Shown here piece after piece: positions 39,570 through 48,495 of a stretch of DNA of 64,000 nucleotides. The notes below the pieces were generated by a model, which worked only from the letters and a program-made list of their open reading frames with translations, had not been told where the DNA came from and made no database searches. Source of the stretch: Billgrantia azerbaijanica (GTDB lineage: Bacteria; Pseudomonadota; Gammaproteobacteria; Pseudomonadales; Halomonadaceae); contig SBLD01000003.1 of assembly GCA_004551485.1 (NCBI GenBank), forward strand, positions 248,001 through 312,000. The letters are read 5' to 3'. Each line of letters begins with the position of its first letter. The first letter of the stretch is position 1. The translations under genes and the position numbers were made by a program.

Positions 39570-39838
39570 CGAACGGTCTCCACCGCATGCGGCGCTTGGT
39601 GCAGGTCGGCTGTCAGATCGTCGGCGTCTCCCAGTTCGACCGGCCCTGTGCCACCTTCCATCAGCCGTTCCGGGGGCTCGGAGTCGTGGCCGTTGAGGCA
39701 ATGGGTCGGGATACCCAGCGTTGACAACTGCCGGTCGAGCAGCTGTCGAGTGCCGCCATAGACCGTGCCGAGGCATATGCTACCGCGCTGAGCGTGGCTG
39801 GCCCGGGTCGCGGGGCCGAAACAAGGCGAAGGCGACAT
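39566..39838 (-). pseudogene. Relic of a PLP-dependent trans-sulfuration enzyme
   Basis: A 90-aa frame with a good ribosome site (GGAG). The start ATRASHAQ resembles the TRA-x-HAG N-terminus of cystathionine gamma-synthase/O-acetylhomoserine sulfhydrylase. It then jumps to VYGGTRQLLDRQLSTLGIPT, which resembles the YGGT segment that normally lies about 100 residues into these enzymes. There is no PLP lysine. The rest is low-complexity. It is probably a collapsed metC/metY-like gene still translated as a leader for the TDT gene. Confidence 0.6.
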
Positions 39839-39966
39839 GGTGGATCTCCAAACGAGAGGTTTCTCTAGGCTAGTCGTTCTTTCCAGGCTAATCCATTGAT
39901 TTTAAATGGTTTAATGGGCATTTGAGGTGGCGCTATCCAAGTATTCAGGCGCTTCGATCGATAACC

Positions 39967-39980
39967 TTGATCGTGATCAG
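39967..39980 (-). promoter_or_regulatory. FNR/DNR-type box upstream of the TDT operon
   Basis: TTGATCGTGATCAG matches 9 of 10 consensus positions. On the minus strand AATACT lies about 10-bp-turn correct for a class II promoter reading toward the TDT operon; no -10 fits on the plus side. Confidence 0.6.
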
Positions 39981-40066
39981 AGGGTGTCGCCTCCTTGGTG
40001 ATCTCGGTGCGCTATGTGCCGTTTGACGACAGGGGGCTGACGTCGGTGTCGGATCACCACAACGGG

Positions 40067-40119
40067 TTGACCGACCCAGCATGGCGACTATTCTTTAAGA
40101 TGTAATTTGTATGCATCTT
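40067..40119 (+). promoter_or_regulatory. NsrR-controlled promoter of the sdhB-like operon
   Basis: A -35 TTGACC (40067-40072), 16-bp spacer and -10 TATTCT (40089-40094) are followed 2 bp later by the operator AAGATGTAA-N5-ATGCATCTT (40097-40119). The operator covers the expected transcript start, the classical repressor position. One operator half is a perfect NsrR half-site. Confidence 0.85.
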
Positions 40120-40189
40120 TTGGTCAGGTTGGCAACGGTATCGCCGGTTCGTGTTTTTTGGTGTCTGACAGGGAACGAGGAGGAGCGAC

Positions 40190-40423
40190 ATGCTGCGCTA
40201 CTTCGATGACCCCTACCGCACCCATGCGCTGGGGGATGCTCTACTGATTCTAGGCCTCGTGCTGCTGGGGGCCGGTGTGATGGGCGGTTACGTGATCGAC
40301 GATCGGCTATCGCTGGCGACCCAGGTGCTTACGCATATTCTGGTCATTGTCGGCCCCACCCTGGTGAAGATCGGGTACGTCATGCGCATCAACGCCCGGC
40401 ATCGCCTGCATCTCGCCTATTGA
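40190..40423 (+). CDS. Small two-helix membrane protein (PpyR-like)
   Basis: A 77-aa protein with two membrane helices (about 17-36 and 43-62) and a basic C-terminus (KIGYVMRINARHRLHLAY). Size, topology and the KIGYVMR turn recall PpyR of Pseudomonas, a small membrane protein encoded near NO-detoxification genes; I recall this from memory and cannot verify it. It is the first gene of the NsrR-controlled operon and ends 9 bp before the sdhB-like gene. It could anchor the Fe-S protein to the membrane. Confidence 0.65.
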   Translation: MLRYFDDPYRTHALGDALLILGLVLLGAGVMGGYVIDDRLSLATQVLTHILVIVGPTLVKIGYVMRINARHRLHLAY

Positions 40424-40432
40424 GGAAAGTCC

Positions 40433-41140
40433 ATGCTCAAGGTCCAGCTCTATCGCTACCATCCCGAGCATGACGCCATGCCGCGCCTGGAAATGCATGA
40501 GGTCGAGGAGCGTTTCCGCCGCGCGATGGTGCTCGATGTGCTCGAACACCTGAAGCATCAGGATACGACCCTGGCCTATCGGCGCTCCTGTCGAGAGGGG
40601 GTGTGCGGCTCGGATGGCATGAACATCAACGGCAAGAATGGCCTGGCCTGCATCACGCCGGTCGCCGAGGCCCTGAACGGTACCGATACCCTGATCCTGC
40701 GCCCCTTGCCCGGCATGCCGGTGATCCGCGACCTGGTCGTCGACCAGACGCCGTTCATGCGTCAGTTCGAAAAGATCCGTCCGTGGCTGATCAACGACGA
40801 GCCCCCCGCGGCCCGGGAACGTCTGCAGAGCCCGGAAGACCGCGAGAAGCTCGATGGGCTCTACGAGTGCATCCTGTGTGCCTGCTGCAGCTCGGCCTGC
40901 CCCTCCTGGTGGTGGAACCCGGACAAGTACATCGGCCCGGCCGGCCTGCTGCAGGCCTACCGCTTCCTCATCGACAGCCGCGATACCGCCACGGATGAGC
41001 GGCTGGCAGCCTTGGACGACCCGTTCAGCGTGTTCCGCTGCCGGCAGATCGCCAACTGTACCTGGGTGTGCCCCAAGGGCCTCAATCCCATGCGCGCCAT
41101 TGGGCATATCAAGGCGATGCTGCTCGCGCGCGGTACCTGA
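40433..41140 (+). CDS. SdhB-like Fe-S subunit (orphan paralogue)
   Basis: A 235-aa protein with the full three-cluster set of succinate dehydrogenase SdhB: [2Fe-2S] ligands in SCREGVCGSDGMNING and GLAC, then CILCACCSSACPSWWWNP, and CRQIANCTWVCPKGLNP. The length is that of normal SdhB. No sdhA, sdhC or sdhD lies near, and the gene is under NsrR control between a small membrane protein and a helical protein. A replacement subunit for NO-damaged succinate dehydrogenase is the leading inference. A dedicated reductase with another partner is the alternative. Confidence 0.85.
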   Translation: MLKVQLYRYHPEHDAMPRLEMHEVEERFRRAMVLDVLEHLKHQDTTLAYRRSCREGVCGSDGMNINGKNGLACITPVAEALNGTDTLILRPLPGMPVIRDLVVDQTPFMRQFEKIRPWLINDEPPAARERLQSPEDREKLDGLYECILCACCSSACPSWWWNPDKYIGPAGLLQAYRFLIDSRDTATDERLAALDDPFSVFRCRQIANCTWVCPKGLNPMRAIGHIKAMLLARGT

Positions 41141-41179
41141 CATTCGCCAACGCGCCGCGCTGTGCGGCAGGAGGCAGTC

Positions 41180-41638
41180 ATGGCCTTTCGCCAAGTCAAG
41201 GACCTGCTCCACTGGATCGTCGATTTCCATGATCAACTGGCCAGGCAGTACGCGCGGCTGGCCGATGAACAGGCGGATGAGCGCATGCGCATGACGCTCA
41301 CCTTCCTGGCCGACCGCGAACAGCGCATGCGCGAGGCCATGACGCGCTACCTCGAGGATGCCGAGCCGAACCTGCTCGAGACGTGGCTGATCGACTCACA
41401 GGACTTCGGCCATCCGCGTGTGCTCGAGCGCCTTCCCCGCTGCATGGGATGCCGGGATGTCCAGGACATCCTGGCCAATGTCATGACCGCCCACCGCACG
41501 CTGAAGGACATGTATCAGCTACGCGCCGAGCTGGCCGAGGTGCCGGAGGAGGCCGAGCTGTTCCAGCGGCTGGCGGAGCATCAGGATGCCGAAGCGCGGC
41601 TCCAGACCCGCGACATTGCACGGCTGGAGATGTACTGA
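41180..41638 (+). CDS. Helical protein with ferritin-like His/Glu pattern
   Basis: A 152-aa, almost wholly helical protein. The pattern of HWIVDFHDQL (residues 11-20), LADREQRM, CMGCRD, AHRTLKDMY and HQDAEARL spaces His and Glu as in a four-helix di-iron bundle, but this is inference. CMGC could bind metal or form a disulfide. The ATG at 41180 follows GCAGGAGG. It is the last gene of the NsrR operon, 39 bp after the sdhB-like gene. A relic of a paralogue lies at 32.76 kb. Possible roles are iron supply or cluster repair for the SdhB-like protein. Confidence 0.65.
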   Translation: MAFRQVKDLLHWIVDFHDQLARQYARLADEQADERMRMTLTFLADREQRMREAMTRYLEDAEPNLLETWLIDSQDFGHPRVLERLPRCMGCRDVQDILANVMTAHRTLKDMYQLRAELAEVPEEAELFQRLAEHQDAEARLQTRDIARLEMY

Positions 41639-41659
41639 CGCCTCATGAACTTCCCTTCC

Positions 41660-41698
41660 TGCGCACGAATGCCCGGCAGTGCCGGGCATTCGTGCGCA
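41660..41698. terminator. Long perfect hairpin after the sdhB-like operon
   Basis: A 19-bp perfect stem (TGCGCACGAATGCCCGGCA and its complement) around a single central base, between convergent genes. No T-run is present. Confidence 0.75.
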
Positions 41699-41727
41699 TC
41701 GAAGCGCTGTCGTTCCGCTCGTCGCGG

Positions 41728-42291
41728 CTAATAGGCCCAGACGACCGCCATCAGCACCCCCCACGCCAGCACGCCGGCGGCCATGACGGTATAGGTGACC
41801 GACATGGCCACCACGTCGTTGTCGCCGCGATGGCAGAGTCCTTGCAACCCATGGTAGATGAGGCTGCACGAGATCCCTAGTGCCGTCAGCACTGCCAGGG
41901 CGTTGAGCAGCAGGCTGGGAATCAGCAGCAGGATGGCCGAGGACCACAGCGGTAGCGGCGCCAGCGCGGCCAGCAGGTAGGCGTCGTGATAGCTGATCGA
42001 CATTCCTTCCGTATTGACCACAGCATGGATCAGCCAGCCCATCACGAAGAAGGTGAGCAGCTCGGCAAGAAACAGGATGGTGGTGATGTAGCGCCAGGGT
42101 CGCTCGCTGAACCCGACTACGAAGGCGTCCCCGTAGTGGGTACCTGCGTAGTAGAGCAGCACAGGCGGCAGCAATGACATGGGTAGGACCACCAGCCATG
42201 CCAGAGTGGGTATCGAGATCTGGCGCTGCTGGAGTTCTTTCCAGCCTACGGTCCGCGTAAAGGGTAGGCTGAGGATCGTCGTCAGGTTCAT
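41728..42291 (-). CDS. Yip1-domain inner-membrane protein
   Basis: A 187-aa protein with five to six membrane segments, starting LTTILSLPFTRTVGWKELQ, of the bacterial Yip1/DUF1282-like type. The role is unknown. A GGAGGT site precedes the start. It is divergent from a MarR-family gene, with a palindrome between them, and probably under its control. Confidence 0.75.
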   Translation of the reverse strand: MNLTTILSLPFTRTVGWKELQQRQISIPTLAWLVVLPMSLLPPVLLYYAGTHYGDAFVVGFSERPWRYITTILFLAELLTFFVMGWLIHAVVNTEGMSISYHDAYLLAALAPLPLWSSAILLLIPSLLLNALAVLTALGISCSLIYHGLQGLCHRGDNDVVAMSVTYTVMAAGVLAWGVLMAVVWAY

Positions 42292-42320
42292 GGTGTACCT
42301 CCTGTGGCCACGATGTCGTT

Positions 42321-42337
42321 ATATCATGTTATGATAT
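42321..42337. promoter_or_regulatory. Palindrome between the Yip1 and marR genes
   Basis: ATATCAT-GTT-ATGATAT is a perfect dyad in the divergent promoter, AT-rich in a GC-rich setting. It is the likely operator for the MarR-family regulator. Confidence 0.65.
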
Positions 42338-42376
42338 TAATTAGTTGGCCCTCGCCAGACTGTCAAGGAGCGCGCC

Positions 42377-42820
42377 ATGTCATGCGATCACCGCGATCAC
42401 CGCAAAACGGAGCCTGCGGCACTGACCAAGCAGGATTTCGAGCGGCTCTCGCACTTCCGCCATCAGCTGCGCTGTTTCCTGCGCGAGAGCGAGGACATCT
42501 GCCGTCGGCATGGCCTCACCTCGCTGCAGTATCAGCTGCTGCTGCACCTGAAAGGCTTTGCGGAACGCGAGTGGGCCACGGTGGGGGAGCTCGCCGAGCG
42601 GCTACAGGCCAAGCACCATGGCACCGTGATGCTCGTCGACCGATGCGAGCAGCTCGGCCTGGTGGAACGACGGCCGGGCCGCGATGACCGGCGTCGCAGC
42701 GAGGTGCACCTGCTGGCGAAGGGCGCGCGGCTGGCCGAGCGGATCGCCGAGGAGCACCAGCCGGAGCTGCGCCACCTGCAGGAGGAGTTCTATCTGCCCG
42801 GCTGGCCAACGCTGGTGTAG
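42377..42820 (+). CDS. MarR-family regulator
   Basis: A 147-aa winged-helix regulator. The DNA-binding part includes TVGELAERLQAKHHGTVMLVD and the wing VERRPGRDDRRRSEVHL. Two cysteines near the N-terminus and one at about 37 (LRCFLRESEDICRR) could make it redox-responsive. AAGGAG precedes the ATG. It likely controls itself and the Yip1 gene through the palindrome upstream, and perhaps the P450 gene 106 bp downstream. Confidence 0.88.
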   Translation: MSCDHRDHRKTEPAALTKQDFERLSHFRHQLRCFLRESEDICRRHGLTSLQYQLLLHLKGFAEREWATVGELAERLQAKHHGTVMLVDRCEQLGLVERRPGRDDRRRSEVHLLAKGARLAERIAEEHQPELRHLQEEFYLPGWPTLV

Positions 42821-42926
42821 AGAGTGGTGCCGATTCCACGCTGGGTGATGTGTGTCAATACGCAAATGGTCGATTTCTGGTGAGATCGTCTTGCTTCCCC
42901 GTGACGCCGTCTGAGAAGGAGAAACC

Positions 42927-44084
42927 ATGAGTGATAGCCGCCGCCAGGACTGGGACCCCCGTGCCGAGTCCGTGCTCGAGGATCAGATCGCTGCCTACGA
43001 TGCTCTGCGAAGCCGCTGCCCGGTGGCCTACAGCGACTACCTGCAATGGTCGCTGTTGCGCCACGCCGACGTGAGGCGCGTGCTCGAGGACCACGAAACC
43101 TTCAGCAACGCGGCGAGCCGCCACCTCTCCGTGCCCAATGCCATGGATCCACCCGAGCACACCCGTTTCCGGCGTCTCATCGAGCCCTATTTCGGCCCCG
43201 AGCCGATGGCCGCCTTCGCGCCGCGCTGTCGCGCCATCGCCGAGGACCTGGTGGCGCGCCTGCCCGAGACGGGCGAGGTCGAGGCCATGGCCGAGCTGGG
43301 CCAGGACTTCGCCCTGGAGATCCAGTGCGCCTTCATGGGCTGGCCGGCGAGCCTGCACGAGCCGCTGCGCGACTGGACGCGCCGCCAGCATGCCGCCACC
43401 CTCGCCGGCGATCGCCAGGCGCTGGGCGAGCTGGCGCTGGAATTCGACGGGGTGATCCGTGACCTGCTGGAGACCCGTCGCGCCGCCGGCGAGGCCGCGC
43501 CGGACGATGTCACCACCCGGATCATGAACGAAACCGTAGAGGGGCGAGCGCTGAGCGATGAAGAAATCGTCAGCATCCTGCGCAACTGGACGGTGGGCGA
43601 GCTGGGCACGATTTCCGCGAGCATCGGTATCCTGGTGCGCTACCTCGCCGCCAATCCCGAGCTGCAGGCGCGGCTGCGCGGCGAGCCCGAGCTGCTGCCG
43701 GCGGCCATCGACGAGATCCTGCGCCTCGATGCGCCGCTGATGTCCAACCGCCGCCGTACCACGCGGCCAGTGGAGATCGGCGGGCGGCATATCCCCGCCG
43801 GCGAGCGGCTGACCATTCTCTGGGGCTCGGCCAACCGCGACGCGGCGGTGTTCGGCGATCCCGATGAATTCCGCCTCGACCGCGACCCCGCAGACAACCT
43901 CCTCTACGGGGCCGGCATCCACGTCTGTCCGGGGGCACCGCTGGCGCGCCTGGAGCTGCGCCTGTTCATGGAGGCGCTGCTCGCCGGCACCGTGCACCTG
44001 GCGCCGATGGACGGCAAGCCGGCGGTACGCGCCAGGTTCCCCGCCGGCGGCTACTCGAGGGTACCGCTGAGAGTGACGCGCTGA
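42927..44084 (+). CDS. Cytochrome P450 with atypical I-helix
   Basis: A 385-aa soluble P450. The haem-thiolate loop LYGAGIHVCPGAPLARLEL (Cys near 332) and the EILR motif (EIIxR-like, DEILRLDAP) are present. The I-helix reads VGELGTISAS in place of the usual AGxET/T, so the acid of the O2-activation pair appears to be missing. AAGGAG precedes the ATG, and a strong terminator follows the stop. No ferredoxin or reductase gene is adjacent. It lies between a MarR gene and nirS. Substrate unknown; peroxygenase or NO chemistry are possible. Confidence 0.9.
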   Translation: MSDSRRQDWDPRAESVLEDQIAAYDALRSRCPVAYSDYLQWSLLRHADVRRVLEDHETFSNAASRHLSVPNAMDPPEHTRFRRLIEPYFGPEPMAAFAPRCRAIAEDLVARLPETGEVEAMAELGQDFALEIQCAFMGWPASLHEPLRDWTRRQHAATLAGDRQALGELALEFDGVIRDLLETRRAAGEAAPDDVTTRIMNETVEGRALSDEEIVSILRNWTVGELGTISASIGILVRYLAANPELQARLRGEPELLPAAIDEILRLDAPLMSNRRRTTRPVEIGGRHIPAGERLTILWGSANRDAAVFGDPDEFRLDRDPADNLLYGAGIHVCPGAPLARLELRLFMEALLAGTVHLAPMDGKPAVRARFPAGGYSRVPLRVTR

Positions 44085-44142
44085 TTTCGTGGCCGGCATC
44101 GGCCGGCCTTGCGTCGTTCCGGCGACGCTTCCCCCGCTTGTC

Positions 44143-44166
44143 CCCTGGCCATGGCCAGGGTTTTTT
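44143..44166 (+). terminator. Rho-independent terminator after the P450 gene
   Basis: CCCTGGCCATGGCCAGGG is a perfect palindrome followed by TTTTTT. Confidence 0.9.
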
Positions 44167-44349
44167 GATGGGGAAATGCATGTCTCGGTGCGGTGGTTGA
44201 TGTGAATTAAAATTTGAAATCAGTGCGCTGTATTTTCGGTAAATTATGGCCATTGATAGGCTCGGATATAACGATACTCTGTCTGGTGACGTGAAAGTGT
44301 CGGATGACTTCAGGCGTTCTATCTGGATTGTCGCATTGGTTTTTCCCCA

Positions 44350-44363
44350 TTGATTTCAATCAA
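44350..44363 (+). promoter_or_regulatory. Perfect FNR/DNR box, distal, upstream of nirS
   Basis: TTGATTTCAATCAA is a full TTGAT-N4-ATCAA palindrome, about 390 bp before the nirS start codon. It may serve a distal promoter. Confidence 0.75.
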
Positions 44364-44432
44364 TAAATAACCGGTGAAAGGCGTGGATCGTCCTGTCGAT
44401 CAATATCCCTTCGGGGGTAGCTGAACGCGGGG

Positions 44433-44446
44433 TTGATGCACGTCAT
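44433..44446 (+). promoter_or_regulatory. FNR/DNR-type box, proximal, upstream of nirS
   Basis: TTGATGCACGTCAT is of the TTGATGC-N2-GTCAT form also seen before ubiU and nnrS2. A -10 at the ideal class II position is not evident. Confidence 0.55.
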
Positions 44447-44614
44447 GCAAAGCATTTTTGACTTGCTCTCGAGCGAAAATAGCCATGTAAGCTCATAACG
44501 AGAGGCGGATAATGGCAGGGTATCGAGCCTTGGTCAGAGATCCTTTCCGACAGTATTGATGGGCCGCTTCCTTGCGCCTTTAAGTTGTATAAATTTATTG
44601 CATCCAGTTATTGA

Positions 44615-46465
<1,851 letters not shown>

Positions 46466-46484
46466 GGTCTCGACCCGTCGAACG

Positions 46485-46520
46485 CCGCGGCCCGGGGCAC
46501 TGCCCCGGGCCGCGGTCTTT
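46485..46520 (+). terminator. Terminator after nirS
   Basis: A perfect 15-bp stem (CCGCGGCCCGGGGCA) with a 1-nt loop, then TCTTT. It also faces the end of the convergent diguanylate cyclase gene. Confidence 0.85.
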
Positions 46521-46530
46521 GTGGGCGCCG

Positions 46531-48495
46531 CTATCCGAGCGGGCTCTCCTCGGGGGTCGGCGAGGGGCCGGTGCACGGCGCCATGATGGCCTCACGGGAG
46601 ACGCAGAAGCGGTTCCTGCCCGCGCGCTTGGCCTGGTACATGGCCTGGTCGGCGCGGTGGAGCAGGCGAGCGGCGTCCAGTTCCCGTGGCCGCAGGGCGA
46701 AGGCGACCCCCAGGCTGGCGGACACCTGCAGCCGCCGCTCGTCGATGACGATGGGGTCGGCCGCCACCGCCAGCAGGCGCTTCACCACGGCGAGGCCGGC
46801 GGCCTCGTCGTGGAGGTCGCGCAGCAGGGCGACGAACTCGTCGCCGCCGAGCCGGGCCAGGGTATCCCCCTCGCGCAGGGCGCGCTGCATGCGCCCGGCC
46901 AGTCCGGCGAGCAGTTGGTCGCCGACGTCGTGGCCGTAGGTGTCGTTGACCGCCTTGAAGCCATCCAGATCGAGGAACACCACTGCCAGGCGGTTGCCGT
47001 GGCGGCGCGACTGGGCGATGGCCTGGTGCAGCCGGTCGCTGAAGCGCTGGCGATTGGGCAGCCCGGTCAGGGCATCGTGGTGGGCTTCCTGCTCCAGCCG
47101 CTGCTGGTGCGCCTTGAGTTCGGTGATGTCCGAGAGCAGGCAGACGTGGCGCTCGAGCCGGCCGGCCTCGTCGTGCACCGCGCTGATCGTCAGGCGCTGG
47201 GGATACCGCTCGCCGTTGCGCCGCCGGTTCCACACCTCGCCCTCCCAGCAGCCGTCGCGGTCCAGGCGCTGCTCCAGCGCACGCAGGAAGTCGCGGTCCT
47301 GCTCGCTGGCGCTGAGCCGCCGCGCGTGCTGGCCGATGGCCTCGTCGCGCGGGTAGCCGGTGATCTGGGTGAAGGCGGCGTTGACGTCGACGATCTCGCC
47401 CTGTGGCGTGATGATCATCACGCCCTCCTGGGCGTGGCTGAAGACGCTGGCCAGCAGCCGCAGGCGGTGGTGCTGGCGGCGTAGCAGGCGGTTGCGCCGG
47501 GCCAGCATGAACAGCAGCAGGATCACCACGCCGGAGGCGACGGCCAGGCCGAGCAGGAAGTCGCGATACTGCGTCCAGACGTCACCCCAGGTGAGGGCCG
47601 GAGCGCGATCGAAGGGGGGCAGGCGCAGCTCGCGGGCCAGGTTCTCCACCACCAGGTAGTCCAGCGGTGGCGAGAAACCGGCAAGGCCGGCGGCCTGGGC
47701 GGCCGGGTGCGACGGGTCCAGGGAGAAGAGCGCAATGGCGAGCTGCTGTACCCGCTCGCGGGGCACCTGGGGTAGGGCGATGAAGGGCCACTCGGGGTAG
47801 AGCCGGGTGGAGGCCTGGAAGGGAAAGTCGGCGAGGCGCTGGGGATTGATCACCTTCACCGCGGCGGGGTCGAGGTATCCCTCGGCGGCCAGGCTCTCGA
47901 GGATGCCGGTGCGCACGAAGCCGGCGTCCACCTCGCCGGCCAGCACCGCGGCGACGACCCGGTCATGGCTGCCCAGCGCCACGGTCTCGGCATCCCGCCC
48001 GAGGCGCAGGCCGGCCTGCTGCAGCTCGAAGGCCTGGGTCTGGTAGCCGCCGAGAAAGCGCGTGCCGGGTATCCCGATGCGCCGCCCGGCGAGGTCGGCG
48101 AGCGTGGCGATGTCGTCGCGCTGGGCGGCGGTGATGATCACGCCGCCCAGGCTGCGCACCGCCTGCGCGCCCTCCTGGCGGATGAGCGTGGCCAGCGCCC
48201 CGGAGAGGCTGCTGCGGCTGCGCACCAGCACATAGTGGCTGGGATTGGTCATCAGCAGGTCGAGCTGACGCTGGGCGATGGCGGTCTCGATGTCGTCGAG
48301 TGCCAGGACCCGCAGGCGCACCTCGGCGCCGGGGAGCTGCTCGCTGAGGTAGTCGGCGAGCGGCTGGTAGTGCGCCTGCATCACCGTGGCGGGGCGATAG
48401 GCGAAGACCCCCAGGGTGAGCGTCTCGGCGGCGGGCAGGGGGGTGGCCAGGCAGAGCAGCAGCCACAGTGCGCCACCGGCTTGCCAGCGCCGCAT
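46531..48495 (-). CDS. PhnD-like sensor, PAS, GGDEF diguanylate cyclase
   Basis: A 654-aa membrane protein. Signal peptide (1-22), a periplasmic substrate-binding domain of the PhnD/SBP type (25-290: TLGVFAYRPATVMQAHYQPL and GGYQTQAFELQQAG), a membrane helix (about 315-336), a PAS domain (about 350-465) and GGDEF (RLGGDEF intact). There is no EAL domain. It should make c-di-GMP according to a small periplasmic ligand. Its start overlaps the stop of an SBP lipoprotein gene by 1-4 bp, so the two are co-translated. It interrupts the nir cluster. Confidence 0.9.
   Translation of the reverse strand: MRRWQAGGALWLLLCLATPLPAAETLTLGVFAYRPATVMQAHYQPLADYLSEQLPGAEVRLRVLALDDIETAIAQRQLDLLMTNPSHYVLVRSRSSLSGALATLIRQEGAQAVRSLGGVIITAAQRDDIATLADLAGRRIGIPGTRFLGGYQTQAFELQQAGLRLGRDAETVALGSHDRVVAAVLAGEVDAGFVRTGILESLAAEGYLDPAAVKVINPQRLADFPFQASTRLYPEWPFIALPQVPRERVQQLAIALFSLDPSHPAAQAAGLAGFSPPLDYLVVENLARELRLPPFDRAPALTWGDVWTQYRDFLLGLAVASGVVILLLFMLARRNRLLRRQHHRLRLLASVFSHAQEGVMIITPQGEIVDVNAAFTQITGYPRDEAIGQHARRLSASEQDRDFLRALEQRLDRDGCWEGEVWNRRRNGERYPQRLTISAVHDEAGRLERHVCLLSDITELKAHQQRLEQEAHHDALTGLPNRQRFSDRLHQAIAQSRRHGNRLAVVFLDLDGFKAVNDTYGHDVGDQLLAGLAGRMQRALREGDTLARLGGDEFVALLRDLHDEAAGLAVVKRLLAVAADPIVIDERRLQVSASLGVAFALRPRELDAARLLHRADQAMYQAKRAGRNRFCVSREAIMAPCTGPSPTPEESPLG

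Larger units (their letters stand above)
39839..40189. other. Divergent regulatory region, TDT operon / sdhB-like operon
   Basis: No gene is supported in these 351 bp. The region contains an FNR-type box at 39967-39980, probably serving the TDT operon, and an NsrR-controlled promoter at 40067-40119 serving the sdhB-like operon. An inverted repeat CCATT-N7-AATGG lies near 39892. The 70 bp after the NsrR box form the leader of the operon and hold an AGGAGGAG ribosome site. Confidence 0.6.

Noticed and set aside
42927-44084. Calling the P450 a true bacterial P450nor
   Set aside because: The I-helix feature is suggestive only; overall similarity to CYP55 could not be judged and no assay or search is possible here.
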